Below, in pieces: positions 46,227 to 58,914 of a DNA stretch of 64,000 bases. This stretch comes from Melampsora larici-populina 98AG31 (Eukaryota > Basidiomycota > Pucciniomycetes > Pucciniales > Melampsoraceae), in contig NW_006768781.1 in the NCBI RefSeq assembly GCF_000204055.1, positions 1,070,612-1,134,611 on the forward strand, given 5' to 3'. Position 1 is the first letter of the stretch; every line of letters starts with the position of its first letter. The notes under the pieces were generated by a model, which worked only from the letters and a program-made list of their open reading frames with translations, made no database searches and had not been told where the DNA came from. The translations under genes were made by a program, and so were the position numbers.

Positions 46227-47024
46227 ATGCTCCGTATACTCCCGATCATCTCCGTTTTAGTATTCTCACTGTTCACTCATGGGATCAAGGTGTCGGCGAA
46301 ATTTAGCTTTACGATGTGGATGGACCAGGTGGTGAAATGTGGCTGTAACGAAGGGTATGAACTAGGAAATAGTTGGGCATGTATGCTATTTTGATCGCCC
46401 AGTGACTTGAACATGAATCAGATTGATCACTAATGCGGACCGGGTTTGTGATTACTCATGTTGGAAGATTGCAGTTCGGGTTACCCTTCCACACAGCATT
46501 GCAAGTGCGAGAAGTCAAGTTGCAAGTCCCCAGCCGGTAAGTTATACGATCCAAGCCAATCTTGATAGGTTTGAAACAAAAGTAACCTTAAAGCTGATCA
46601 CCGGACACCCGTTCTTTTGGATTTTGATTTTAGATCCTAAGCTAGTTAAGATGTCAGGCTGCCAACACAATGGACCCAAGGGTCCAGAAGGAGGGGTGAG
46701 TACTCAAGACTGTTCAACATATAGTTTTGATCAAACCCATTGGCATTATAGTCAGTATTCCTGAGTTTTGAAAAAAAAAACCTTTACTATACTTTTATAA
46801 AGTGTCTTACATATTTAAAAACTTCCTTTGCCTTTGATCAATGATTAATCATCAGTTTGTCATAATCCCGGTGGATATACTTATATTTGTCCGGCTGATC
46901 AACCTAATTTCGCAAACACCTACATCAGTCAGTCATTTTTTTTTTCATTGATCAGAAGATAATTACTTAATTGAAACTGATTTCTTGCCTTTTAGCTTGT
47001 CACCATTGTTGGTATTATAATTAG
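46227..47024 (+). CDS. Cysteine-rich secreted protein (exon model partly uncertain)
   Basis: The start codon opens a signal peptide (MLRILPIISVLVFSLFTHGI, cleavage near VSA). Following exons read MDQVVKCGCNEGYELG, then CSSGYPSTQHCKCEKSSC, SGCQHNGPKGPEGG, CHNPGGYTYICPADQ and finally TCHHCWYYN before a TAG at 47022. Introns with GT-AG borders separate these pieces (donors near 46381, 46538, 46697, 46931). The third-to-fourth exon junction is one base out of phase in my model, so either the border is wrong or the gene carries a frameshift. High cysteine density and the secretion signal make it an effector candidate. The family is not recognised. Confidence 0.6.
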
Positions 47025-48190
47025 GAGATTCTTTAAGGATGTTTCAAGTATCATTCCTCATCTTGCTCAGGTTGAAGTTACATATAGGGATTAAGGGATT
47101 GGTCATTCACTCTAGTCTCTGACTCATGTGTCACTGGTTGAATACTTTGTACTTTTTAACATTGTCATTGGATTACATATTTAATTATCTCTACTCTCAA
47201 TTTTTTTTAACTTTGGATCATCATGAAGGTTTGTGAAAATGTGGAATGTGTTAGTACTATATCTGCATACGAATCCAATCATGGTTATTTTCTTTGATGT
47301 GCTACATTGCTGTAAGATTTCCGCACAAGGTGTCCTATGTATGTCTACAAAATCAGAAATCAAGAACCAACTTTATAAACTGAATGTTAAATCTCCTTGA
47401 CCACTTCTTACAATGAAAATCAAACATTAAAACCTAAATTATTTAATCTTATCATCATTCAACTTTTGATTGACTGTCATCTAATCCTTCCAACAATTTA
47501 CAATCTAACAATTCCATTAATTTACCACATTCAATTTCATCACTTCAAAGATTGGATTTTGCAACACCAACAGATAAAATTCATATAAAAATTCCAAATC
47601 ACAATCACTTTGAATCCTTTTCTATGGAAAACGGAGATGGTTTTGACAAACGACCCTTTGGAGCATTCCCCTAGGCTATGATACTTTCACTTATCTCAAG
47701 AAGTGTTGTATAAACTGATATTCAAACAAATTGCCATATTGTCAAATGCAATTTGGTCTCTTGTATAGATTTATGGCATCATGGATTTCCCAGATCAGGT
47801 CTTTTCCCTTTCATAAGAGTAGTGAAGATTAGAATGGAACAGCTGCTGATGGAGAACAATTATCTCCCTGGCATTTTGAATCTGTGGATTTAATCCCTAC
47901 AAATCTGACTCAATCTCACCAGAAGATAAACACACAAGAGCCACTACAATGTGCCACATTTTGATCTGATCCTAGGGACTAACTGATCATTTCACCAGCT
48001 TCACAAAGCTGATAAATCATGGACAATTCAGGATCCAAAATGTGTCTTATCATGAGCTTTGTAAGTTGCGCCTGTGATGCTATTCCTGGGTATCAGTTAT
48101 GTGGCCAGGATTAGGATGGATCAAAACTGCTTAGTAGTTGGTACACAGTATTGAAGAATGGAAATGGGTTGGGGAAAAGAGTTTGGATAG
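47025..48190. other. No supported gene
   Basis: AT-rich intergenic sequence; short open frames only. Confidence 0.5.
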
Positions 48191-48198
48191 TGTAGTAA

Positions 48199-51100
48199 CC
48201 AGGTCACTCAACCAAGCCTGGCTCGCAGCGCCGCGCAGCGCTGAAATCGCAAAAACCGGCAGCGCTGCGATTTTTTTAGACACCCAACTACGTTAGTTTC
48301 AGCGGGGGTGCGGTTAGCATTTTGCTAAAAAAAAGTAGTTCAAAACGCGGCAATTTCACGCAGTGTTTCAAGCAAAAAAGAAGCAATTTTTTCCAAGCAA
48401 GTTAAAGTTAAAAAAAAACTGGAAAACAACGTATTCATGTAAAGACAGTAGAGAAAAGTATTAAAGTAAAACAAAATGATCCCATTGTAAAGACCGGAGA
48501 GAAAGGTAAAAAATTGAATGAAAGTAATAAACTAAAATAAGATAAAGAAACTGTAAAGACCGTGAAGAAAGGTTTAAAAAATTGAACAAAACTAGCGAAG
48601 TAAAATAAAATGAATCAACTGTAAAGACCGTAAAGCAAGATTAAAAACAATCAAATGAATTGAGTAAAGTAAAAACTAATAAGTGTTACACGTTTTCTTT
48701 TGAATCGCTTTCTTTGCATATGACATGACCTTGCCTACTTCAGCAAAGTCTCCCTTCAAAGGAATACCTTCTGAAACCCACAACTGGCCACTGACTGTCA
48801 TCTCGATCATTCGAGGTTTCAAGCCACCCCGTTGGGCTGTACATATTTGACCAGCCACAGAGAACGACCATTCCGGCGCAGCAGACGCTGCTGGAGTGGC
48901 CAGATAATCCTGAGCTAAGAGTGACAACACTGGGTATTTCCCAGCATGAGCCGGAATAAAAGGTATGATGAGATGAGTATGATACAACAAAAAGATTGAG
49001 CTGAAAAACTTTACTCACCTTCCACCAATCCAATACAAGTTGGGGATCGTCCAAGTTAGGACTTGCCATTGGATCAACCCCTTGAAGATATCGATCGAGC
49101 TCATCAAGATCGCTCGATGTACCTACATTACTGTAGAATGACGGCATTTAAGATCCAAAAGAGGCTGCAGTCAGGGATTTGGATGATCGAGGAGGAGTGT
49201 GGAAGTTTGGTGATCACGTTCCGACTCCATCTCATCGCGTTTCTGACTAAATACCAACTTCAATAACTCCTCAGATTGATTATTACCTACAGCTCCCATA
49301 CCAAAAGAATGAGAGAAAAATTTGACTTGTAGTCCAGGGTGGAAAACGGCGGCTAGGATCAAGGTGTCGCACTCAAGGGCTTCGTTCATGTATGCGATGA
49401 TCTTGTCAAGCATGACATCCACCATTGGGTAGAGGGGGTCGTTTTCATGCATCTTCTTGAATCGATCCTCCATGGAAGCCTTCAGCTGAACATACTTTAC
49501 CAGAACCAAGCATCCGGTTGGCTTATTGCCTTCCATGTCCCAAGTCAAAAACTTGTACGGCTGTAAAGGAGGAAAAGCATACAAAAAGAATAAGTATAAC
49601 AATACTAACAATGAAACATAATATATAAAAAGATTGAAAGTTAAATGAAAGAATACATACTGTCAGAATATCCAACATGTCCCTCATTGCTTGCCAATCA
49701 GCAACAGAGAATGTCATCTCCTCAAAGTACCCATGCTTCTTCCCATCCTTTCTCGGACGACGCTTCTTAGAATGGACTTCTTCCATGTCATCCCTCATGA
49801 CTCAATCAATGAGCTAAAAGATAGACACAGTTAGCATTCATCATAAACAAAAGAAATCATAAGAATAAAAATAAAACTTACACTACGAGCCTCCCACATT
49901 CTCTCCCAACATTTGGCACGGATACCCCAGCGGATACCATGACCTGATAAAAGTGATTTGAGTTGAGGTAAATCTTCGTTTTGATGCTGCAAATTTGCTC
50001 TTTCTCGGTGGCGATTGAAGTCGGCCCGGTGTGCGCTTGAACGGGTGAGCTTCTTGTTCACAGTCTCCATCTGAAGAAACCAGTCAAAATCAGAGAGTGA
50101 ATAAGACAAAAAACAAAAAGGAAAAAGAAAAAAAGAACAGCTTACGTCTTTAGTCAGCTGTTTCATATATGTATTACCAAGAAGGTAGGCTGTCTTACGG
50201 TGTTGGTATACTTCAGGTTTGTCCTGTTGCTCTGAATCTTCTTCTTTGTCGTCAGCAGGTTTGGGTTCAGTCTCAGGTGTTGAATCGTTGGAATCACTAC
50301 TGTGCAGTGTGCACACTATCCAGATCATCGTCATCGCTGTCACCAATATCAAGATTGTAATGATTGAAATCTGCATTGTTGACAGGTCCATCCACCTTGT
50401 CTTGCTCTTCAATAACCGCCAACCGTTGGACTACTGGAAATCTACCTAAGGTGGAATGTCGAATTCGTTCAGGTTTCATTCCTAGCGCATCAATACCTGC
50501 CTTCACGATCAATCCCATTTTGTGGCAAAAACACCGGATTTACATGGTCTTGGGTTCCCAGGCCAGCTGATGGTCTACCATCAAACCTTCACGCTCAAGC
50601 TGGCGATGCATCTCGCGTGCCATAGTGAAGTTGTTGCTACCGGAATCGGAGCAACTGGCAAGCATGTAAGATCTGAAATCATGTCAGCATGAGAAAAGAT
50701 ACAACCCTAAGAAAAGTGAGGAACTCAAAACTTATCTTTTGATACAGATTATTCTTCTTCAATATTGCCACCATCGGCTCGGCCAGAAGGGTCCCCTTGT
50801 GATGCCAAGCAACCAACTTCAAACTCAAATGGCGGACCACATAGGTCCAGTCGTTCTTAATGTAGGATACCAAGGCTCCAATGAAAGCATGAAGGTTGCC
50901 CTTGACAGTCCAGACATCTTGAATAAGACAAAATTTGCTGGTCAACTCCTGAAAAGTTCAAAGTTGAAGAGCGAGTCAGTACATGATTTGAGATTTAACA
51001 AGACTTAGAGAGAAAGTAAAAGAGAGTGGAACAAGGGGACTGAGAAAGATACCTTGAGTTCTTTTTCAATCACTAAATCACGAAGAGAAAGGTAAAGATG

Positions 51101-52700
51101 CTTAATCTCGTCAGCTGCCCACTTGCAACCAAACAGACGTAAGTCTGGTCGTAACCAATAGATGATTGACTTGAGCATCGGGTCTTCGATTCGTATGAAG
51201 GGCAACGCGTGGGTGACTAGTCAAACTGAAAGGCATTGGTTGAGAGTTTTGTTGGAAAATCCAGGGGGTGATTTGACAAAGGTGGTCAAAGAGGACTGGT
51301 GGTTATTTCTAAGACTTTCAGCGCATAGTTCAGAGACAGTCGGAGGAAGCTTGGCTTCAAGCGCGATCATCTGTTGCCGGCGAGGACAGCCGGCTCCAGA
51401 TTTACCAGGTTGCTTGTGTCCATCTCGATGAACTTTGAGATTGGATCGACGTGAACTTGCACTCACTCGAACCACCTTCTTGCACCCAATGCACTTGTAC
51501 GATAACCCTGGCCGGTCAAGTGGCTAAATGAAAAGATTTTATATGAGCTTAAAAGAATAATAAGAATATGAGATAGAAATAGATCAAAGGGAAAATGAAT
51601 TAAAAGTTGAAACCCACATCATTCCGTTCATGAATAGGTGGCTCAAAATAGTCAAATTCACAATCGAAATCTTTTACCTCAGGCTGGTTCCTCTTTCGCT
51701 TCTTGAGACGAGTGTTATCTTTGTCAGAATCTTGAGCCAAGTCCACGTGAGGAGGGCCAAAAGGTTCCTATGGACAAATGTAAGAAAAGACGGTCAATCA
51801 GCACATCTACTTGTGGATAACCATCATCTTCTACTTACCTCAGGATGTTCCAAGGGACCATCATCGTCCATCTCGTCATCGTCTACTGCGTCCACAGATC
51901 CTTGGCTGGCGGTTCCAGTGATCTAAGTATCAAAATCAACAAAAATAGACCAAGTGAAATTTGATCAGGATACTATTACCAACATTAGGACCGATTCAAT
52001 ATGAAAACTACTTACTGTTGAAGATGGACGCGAGACCGTCATTGATCGGCGGCCACGTGCAGGGACTCGGGTCACTTCATCACCAGGTAAAGAGGCCGAT
52101 TGTTCTCGACGTCTGTGCACATGCGCATCTCGGACATCTCTGACCGAGAAGAGGTCCCCTGATCCACCAAGGCCTCGTCGAGAGTCAGACAAGGGAGTGA
52201 TCATCGCGGGGTGTCTTCTGGCTGGGGTGATGATTTGAGAGGAACGGCGAGGTGGAGCAGAGGTCTCATCGGTTTCGTATCCAGATGCTACAAAATATTC
52301 CAGGGTGGGTTGTTTGTTTGACATGTTCAGGTATGCAATAGAGCAATTGATAAGAATCAAAGTGTTGATAGCGAAGAAGTGGAATGGGTTTGAATAGAAA
52401 ATTTGATAGCTATGATGTGGTCCTGGAATGGATTGAGTGAAAGTTGAAACAAAGGTAAGTAAAAAAAGGACGGTCAACAACTATGATGGAAGTGATCAAT
52501 AGTCTTAGACACTGCGTCCACGAGAGACGTTCTCGACGTCGAGATCGTTAGATGGGCAGTGTTTGTCTCAAGTTTGGCCCAAGTTTGGCTAGACTTTGGC
52601 CCCAAATGCTCACGTGAACTGCTCAGGAGAGCCTCTAAGCCTCAATCAAAAAGCACATCCTGGTTGAGCCTGGTTAAGCGGGTGTTGCTGACCCTCAGAG
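48199..52700 (-). mobile_element. hAT DNA transposon, degenerate (limits approximate)
   Basis: A hAT transposase gene with BED finger and dimerisation region occupies the interior. Candidate termini share a CTCAACCAAGCC-like (left, about 48218) and CTTAACCAGGCT-like (right, reverse strand, about 52670) inverted motif. I could not find a matching 8-bp duplication, so the exact ends are uncertain. Confidence 0.6.
48676..52324 (-). pseudogene. hAT transposase with BED zinc finger, inactivated
   Basis: Start at 52324 (MSNKQPTLEYF). Exons in order encode an acidic/basic N terminus, a BED-type zinc finger (YKCIGCKK … NLKVHRDGH, about 51450), the transposase core (IEDPMLKSIIYW; SKFCLIQDVWTVKGN; CFCHKMGLIVKAGIDAL), and the C-terminal dimerisation region (YPVLSLLAQDYLATPAASA; VAGQICTAQRGGLKPRMIEM) ending at 48676. 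Damage: an in-frame TGA near 51219, a TAA near 50539, a likely TGA near 49806, a frameshift near 50305, and a splice donor reading ATAAGT instead of GTAAGT near 50730. It cannot encode active enzyme. Confidence 0.85.
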
Positions 52701-52889
52701 CAGCTCAGTTTAATCTTCCAAATGTTCAATCTTATTTCCTCAACCTCCCCCCTCACTCGATATCGTCTCTTTTGCCATAGACTATACAGAATTTTGCCTG
52801 AATCTGGAGACTCTACATACTCACCACCGAACATCCCTCATCTCAATCTACCTCTCCACTTCCTACCGATTCATCTTCATCTTCAGATC

Positions 52890-53083
52890 ATCTATCTTCC
52901 TCCAACCTTTCAAGTTCAATCGATCATTTACATCATCATGATTTACGTCATCATGCTCCTTTATTCGAAAAAACCACTCCACCACTTGAAAGAACTCTTG
53001 CTCAGGCTGGAATTCTAACGGATGCAATCCAGACAGTTGAATTGGTCGGAGGATCGACTCGAGTACCTGCTTCAAAATCTTGA
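52890..53083 (+). pseudogene. Hsp70-family fragment
   Basis: The plus-strand frame ends in HAPLFEKTTPPLERTLAQAG, then DAIQTVELVGGSTRVPASKS and a TGA (53081-53083). This resembles the ATPase-domain segment of Hsp70/Hsp110 proteins (…LVGGxTRVP). Nothing Hsp70-like continues afterwards. Upstream sequence is low-complexity Ser-rich. Probably a truncated gene copy; the match is short, so confidence is moderate. Confidence 0.5.
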
Positions 53084-53960
53084 ATTCAAAACGACTCAAC
53101 ATATCCAGCCTTATCAAAATTTGTAATATAGTATTCTACTTAATGTGCTTTATTATATACTCGTTATGCTTATTTTAATGTACAAATATGATTGTTGATT
53201 GATTTTTCAAAAGTAAATGTTCATGAATTCTTATGGAACTAATTGATTTATTTTTCGGTCTGATCGAACGTATACCATGATTGTTTGAATGTTTCCTTTG
53301 AACTTGATAAACTGTGATATATTGAGTGCTAGGTTAGTGAGACCAAGGATTATGAAATATCAGAAATAGTGGAACGAAATTGTTTACCATTCATTTAACA
53401 AGGGATTTGGCTCCCTCCTTGTCTTTTCTAAGGTTGTCTTCTATCTTTCAAACTTATAAAACTTTGGTTTCAGTTTGCTGGTTTCTTTTCTTTATCAGTC
53501 TTCTTTTAAATGCCTTGCAAAGATCACAAAGTTCAAGTATGCCCTCTATAGATCACCAAAATGACCACCAATTCTTGTATTTCGATCAGTTCAAACCGCG
53601 TCCTCTAGAACAGGCTTTCTTTGCGTTCAAGCACTGTTACGACAAGAAACATAAACATCGACTCTTGCCTTGAAAGACCTAAACTCGAGCAAGTATGTTT
53701 GAAACTGTGATAAATTTCCTCTCAAAGATTCTCATTGTATCGAATTCAAGTCTAAGACTTCAAGTTGTATCTTCTGCTATGAAATTACATCCATCACTAC
53801 ATTACCCACTTACTAAGTCTTCAACAAAATATACAACAACAATCTATAACAGTTTGCTTTGTCTTACTCCTAATGATTTAGCTCGAAGGTAAAACAATGA
53901 GAAAAGAAAGAAACCTCAAATTTGCTAAACCAAAATCAGTATCATATCACTAATGATAGT
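53084..53960. other. Short plus-strand open frames, no supported gene
   Basis: Two adjacent plus-strand frames (53380-53673, with an internal ATG at 53539 opening MPSIDHQNDHQFLYFDQF; and 53695-53892, ending LTPNDLARR before a possible donor) could be exons of one small gene, but I find no convincing join or domain. Confidence 0.3.
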
Positions 53961-53977
53961 CAAGAGAAAGACTTACG

Positions 53978-54541
53978 ATCAGGTTGAGCAGTAAGAGCTG
54001 AGATCAGATCTAGCACTAGCTCATTGAATAATTTGGCTTGAGCTGCGATGAGACAAATCGATCCTTGGACTGGGGTCGACCGTGCCTGCAAAGTATGAAC
54101 GAGGGATACATGAACAAAAGAAAGGGGGATCTCTGGCATGTAAGAAATAGATCATTGTAGCTTACCAAATTTCCTAATCTTGCACGATGAAAATCAGACT
54201 TGAATCGATCTTTCTCCTCAATTTCGCATAGAGAGCGTACAAGACAACGTCATCAAAGCTTGATCATCGCTCGTAGCTCGGAGAGCAGACTCGAGTAAGA
54301 TTGTGTCGATAGAGAGAACTAGCAGGTTTATTCAAACTCGGTCCTAAGCTTTCAATCAATAAACTGATAAAATCGCCTCTACATTAAATCAGATTTAATT
54401 GATGAGACTTACCTTTTTAGCAAAGATCGGATTAATAAAACTAATTCACCATCCCAAATCCAACTTCTTGATAATTCGAAATAATCCATAAGAGAAACTC
54501 GAGAAACTCGACATCTCATTTGTTTATTCAAATAAAACATT
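53978..54541 (-). pseudogene. Unrecognised multi-exon gene remnant
   Basis: Minus-strand pieces read as protein in order: MDYFELSRSWIWDGELVLLI (about 54440-54490), FISLLIESLGPSLNKPA (about 54320-54375), ILLESALRATSDDQALMTL (about 54250-54310), LVRSLCEIEEKDRFKSDFH (about 54190-54245) and TPVQGSICLIAAQAKLFNEL (about 53990-54085). GT-AG introns fit between some pieces (donor at 54417, acceptor near 54380, intron about 54088-54164). At least one single-base frame change lies near 54243, and another near 54325. It was probably once a soluble helical protein; the family is not recognised. Confidence 0.45.
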
Positions 54542-54900
54542 GTGAAGAATTGTGAAGAAATAAAAAAGATGTAAACTTACGGATAGAGTGAAAGTGAAAG
54601 TGTGAGTGAATGGCGATCGATCTTGATTTCTTGGTGTGCGAGATGGTTGTGAAAATTGTCGAGTGACAAGCACTGAATCTGAGGGAGGATGTGACCCGGG
54701 ACCTCCTCTCAAAAGTTTCGGGAGTTCAGGGTGGACCCGGACCCAAACCACGGGGTCATGCCGGTTTGCTGCGCTGCGCGTCAGCTGTATTTGGGGGCAA
54801 AAAAGAAAAAGAAAAGTGCGAACAGGACAACAATTTTGTAGATAAATCAAACTCATCAAAAAACTCAAGATACAAAAACGTCCCAGGGTGGGTGCTGCCA

Positions 54901-55698
54901 TGAGTACGGGTGGCCGCCCCCCGCGCGCCCCGCAATTTCATTGGGCTGATGAATCTAATGCTGAATCAGAGGAGGAATCAGAGGAGGAATCAGAGGAGGA
55001 GGTCGCAAGCAATGATGACAATAGTGGCGATCTAGACGATAATAATGACAACAGCAACGGTGGTGATGCAGAATCAATAAGTTCATCCAAAGAAGTCGAG
55101 AATTGTGAAGACATCTTGACCAAAAGTGAAAATGAGTAAGTGAAGTCTCTAGCAAGTGTTTCACATTCAGATTGCTGATCCTGAAGATTACATCTTTAGT
55201 CCTCACGTTTCAACTACTGTATCTGGTTCAGAAAATCCTGAAGCGGACACAGGAGCATTCAAGCCTCTCCCACAAAACCTTGTGGATTTATTTCAATTGA
55301 CTGAAGCACAACCTGAACTAGTAGAATTCAAAAGCAATTTAAAACTCGATCACAACTTACTTGAGACAATTGTCAGATCTGTTTTATTAACTAAATGTGC
55401 ACTGGATTCACGTCATAAACATCAAGAGTCAGTTTTGGCTCGCAATTCATTCGAATCTGGTACGGCTAGATTACATTCAGATTATGCTCCGCTCTACGAA
55501 TCTCATAAAGCTCAAGCTATGGAAGACGTAGAAAAAGTTCAACTTGAGCTTAATCGTTCATTGAATTTGATTGATGAACCAGAAGTCAAATCACAAATTC
55601 AAGAATTCACTATCAAACATTACCAAATGCTCATGTCATCCGATACAATTAGTTGGGATCCTATGCCAATTCAAAGAAGTGAAACTTCAAATCTATAG
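54901..55698 (+). CDS. Unrecognised acidic protein, exon join uncertain
   Basis: An ATG at 54901 opens a frame with three EESEEESEEE-type acidic units and an Asp/Asn/Ser-rich stretch, ending at 55137 by a GTAAGT donor-like site. After AG sites near 55154 or 55171, a second frame (to 55698) encodes a helical protein region (LVDLFQLTEAQPELVEF; KCALDSRHKHQESVL; MEDVEKVQLELNRSL). The phases do not match in a simple splice, so these may be exons with a missed border, or two genes. No known domain. Confidence 0.4.
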
Positions 55699-55699
55699 A

Positions 55700-56293
55700 T
55701 CAAACTTCAATTTTCGTTACTGAGTATTACAATTATCACAAATCTATTGGATCAGTTTAATGTTTGTTTGGTTTTTTTAAGAGACTTGTTTCATGTATAT
55801 ATAATAGAGATAAAACAAAACTATCTTTACACTTTTTTATAAAAAAATATCTCCGCCTTTCTGTCTTCTTCTGCGGAAATATATTAAAATTTAAATTGTG
55901 ATACCTTTTTTGATATAATTGATTTCTTTTTTTTCATGTGGATTGAGATATTGAGAAATTGGGAGCGGAATAGCCTGAAGGTAAGGTGTCTATCCATTTT
56001 TAATTCTCAGTTGATCAATCACAAGTCAAGTTCAAGTTTTGAAAATGATAAGGTTAAGACTCTTCTCTTAGACTCAGACATGATCTTGTTTGAACATTTG
56101 TTGGCTGGAATGCAATGATTGACCTGATGTTGAAATAAAGATAAATTGAAATCGACATCAAGCGTCAAGTGTCTCTTCCTATCACAGTGAAAAATACAAG
56201 CAGAGAGTGGACAACAGACAAGATAAAACCAGGAGCTCCACCCAAAAGAATAAGGCTTAAGAAGAGGAAAAGTACAAAAAATATTCATGCAAG
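55700..56293. other. No supported gene
   Basis: AT-rich 3' region between convergent genes; nothing recognised. Confidence 0.5.
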
Positions 56294-57445
56294 CTAACTA
56301 TTCAAAGGTCCAGAACACCCTTCAAGGATATGGCCTTCGTCATCAAGTACACGATTCACAGCATGGAAAGTTTTCTTCCATATGTATAACGCTTCTTCAT
56401 ATTTCCATCCGTTCCCCCAGGGGGCATCGGGCAAGACATTTAATTCACCCACACCCAACCACATGATTATTCGAATCGCTTTTTCTTTGCATCCACACAG
56501 CGGGGTTGTTGGGGTGAGATCACCTACTTATACCAAGATATCCTTGATCAATATCGTATCTATTGATCAGAAAAACTAATTGACTCACCGCGGTAATCTT
56601 TCCTGAACACAAGACGATATCCAGCTTGAGGCGCCTTTTCCACTGATTTACCTTCTTTGGCGAGGGAATCCTCCTTGTTGTTGTGATTCAGCTTTCCACG
56701 TTTCAAGTAGGTTTGAATAGCTTCTATAGCATCTACTTCAAAAGCATTGTCTGCATTGCGTTTTTTATCATTCGTAGTTCGCACCTTGATACGCTTGGAA
56801 GAGCGTACCCCTTCAGATTTTGTGGTACGTCGTTTGGTACGTCGTTTGTTGTTAGCAATCAACACTGAGACTGCTACAGGAAGTTTTGAGATCAGTGATT
56901 CATGACAATATGCATCATTGTCAAAGTTCACTTGCTCACCAATTTCCTCTGGGTCAGTAGGAATTTTGAGAATATCAGTTTGTTCGGTATCAGAAGAGTG
57001 AACATCGATATCCACTACTTGATAATCGGGTTTCCTTGTTTGATCCTCAACCGATGTATCTGACATGCATTTGTGATTCAAGTTAAAGTGTTTCAGCAGA
57101 CTCAAACTACGATGGCTAATAAGATAAAACAAGTAGGGTAACAAAGAATCTCACCATCATGATCATCGCTACCTAAGCCCGTAGAGTTTCTGTCAGTAGC
57201 TTTCGCAACTTGTAAAGGATGAAAGACATGAGTGAGTGAAAACCAACAGGAAAACTCTTTCTCAAGGAAGAAAACTCACCATTCACATCTGTCGTAGATT
57301 CCCAATTGACAGTGATTAGGTTACCAAGTAGAGTGAATTTTTCAGACACAGTTCGGTTCAGGTCTTTTATGGTGAACGTCCGATTGGTGGTCCAGTTTTG
57401 GAGCGCAGTGAGTTTTTGAGATACAATTTGGTTGATGCCGTTCAT
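56294..57445 (-). CDS. Unrecognised four-exon gene, conserved-looking C terminus
   Basis: Exons 57280-57445, 57155-57208, 56589-57059 and 56294-56523 join in frame to 306 residues plus stop, with the exon 1-4 phases all 1. The N terminus is hydrophilic with heptad-like spacing. The middle is acidic followed by a basic nuclear-localisation-like patch (NNKRRTKRRTTKSEG; SSKRIKVR). The C terminus is well structured (CGCKEKAIRIIMWLGVGEL; LPDAPWGNGWKYEEAL; WKKTFHAVNRVLDDEGHIL). It is probably nuclear. I do not recognise the family, and suspect a rust-specific multigene family. Confidence 0.65.
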
Positions 57446-58300
57446 AGTAAATAATTCAGATGAGTCAGGTTTATAGAGCGGAGGATGTATGTTTTATTGA
57501 AAGCTAAAATTATGAGATTTTCGAAAGATGATTAATTGTTTGATGATTGTAATGGATGATAATTCTATTTATACCATAGCCCTGACTATTAGTTGCCTTT
57601 CAAGCACTCGTCTCTTACTGAGGATTCTTGATATTGCATGCTTACAATACATACGCTGAGTCTCTTGATAATCATCAAGGGGAGTTTTCGTGTTTGAACT
57701 TTGAACCTTCTATCTCAGCAGCATCTCCTGGAGCATTCCTGAAACATCTCGACTTCACCTTTCAAAATTTGTTGAGCTCAATGCAGGCTGTATCTTGTTT
57801 GTTCTTCAAGACAGCCCCCAAATCTTTTCACTTAACTTTCCGGCGAGTATGCAATACACCGACTGAACTCCCATTCACCTGAGATAGTGGCTATGGTCCC
57901 ATTGTGACCAAGTTTCCAAAGTCGTCTGTTCAGCCGAGCAAACGTTAAACAAACCCAGGACTCATCTCAACAAAGAAGTTTCCCTTTTCTTCAGCATGTC
58001 ATATCAATTTGGTTATACTCAGTATGAGATCAAAGCTGCACCTAGACCTTTGATGTGAGCCAGTCACAAAAGGTTTGAAAACTCACTTCACCAGTAAACC
58101 GCTTAGCTGGGTAAACAAAAGCCCAGCTTTTGGTTGATCAGAGTCGTGCTCCAACCTCAACAGGTTATGTACCAACTTGGGTAGGTCATGAATCACCCCG
58201 TAAATTCCTGTCTAACGTGTCTGTCCATCTACATATTGTTAAATAATACAAGAAGTGTGGCTACGGTGATGAAATTCATCTGGATGACTTGTTTTGTCAG
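57446..58300. other. No supported gene
   Basis: Intergenic; a plus-strand open frame at 57628-57882 has no recognisable features. Confidence 0.45.
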
Positions 58301-58682
58301 AGTCAAACCCCTCGAACCCCACCCCCCAAACAAGAAGAAAGAGAAGAGAAAGCTCGCGAATTATGATCTCTAGTGATAATGCTTAGACAGATAATGTACA
58401 TTTGAAAGTAATAAAATTAAGTTGATGTTGGTTCATTGAAATCTCCCAATGTTAATTCCATTGGATAATCAAATTCTTTGAAAGCTGAGATAATCTCATT
58501 TGGACTGGGTGTTGGAAGTGAGATTGTTTGGTTGTTGAAAAGTTGATGAGGTGTTGAAATGTGTTGTGTTTTTTTGTTGACGAATGTTGTTTTGGTACCG
58601 ACGTCGGGACAGGTATATTGGCAAAAATTTGATTGGTCAAGCTGGAACGCAAGATATTTCTTCATTTAAATACAAGTGCATA
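58301..58682. repeat. Direct duplication, copy 1 (382 bp)
   Basis: Appears identical to 58915-59296 (offset 614). Each copy holds a minus-strand 82-codon open frame (58417-58665) beginning MKKYLAFQLDQSNFCQYTCP. No known domain. Confidence 0.9.
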
Positions 58683-58914
58683 GTTGTCTATCATGTACAT
58701 ACAGGTCTGCTCAGTTTTTTGCCCATCAGAATAAATAAATCACATGTTATACCACATGTAACTTAGGGCCTAAAGAAAATAATACCGAGTTACCGACTAC
58801 ATATCATTCTGTAGCTGCTCAAGCAATATTGTTGAAGCTATGTCTTAGTAACAGAAAGTGTGTTACATGCAGTTGAGTTGATGAGATCACACCAAAACAT
58901 TGAGTCAGTGTATG

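Noticed and set aside
58417..58665. Small gene MKKYLAFQL… in duplicate
   Set aside because: The open frame exists in both copies simply because the DNA is duplicated; no signal peptide, domain or splice partners were found.
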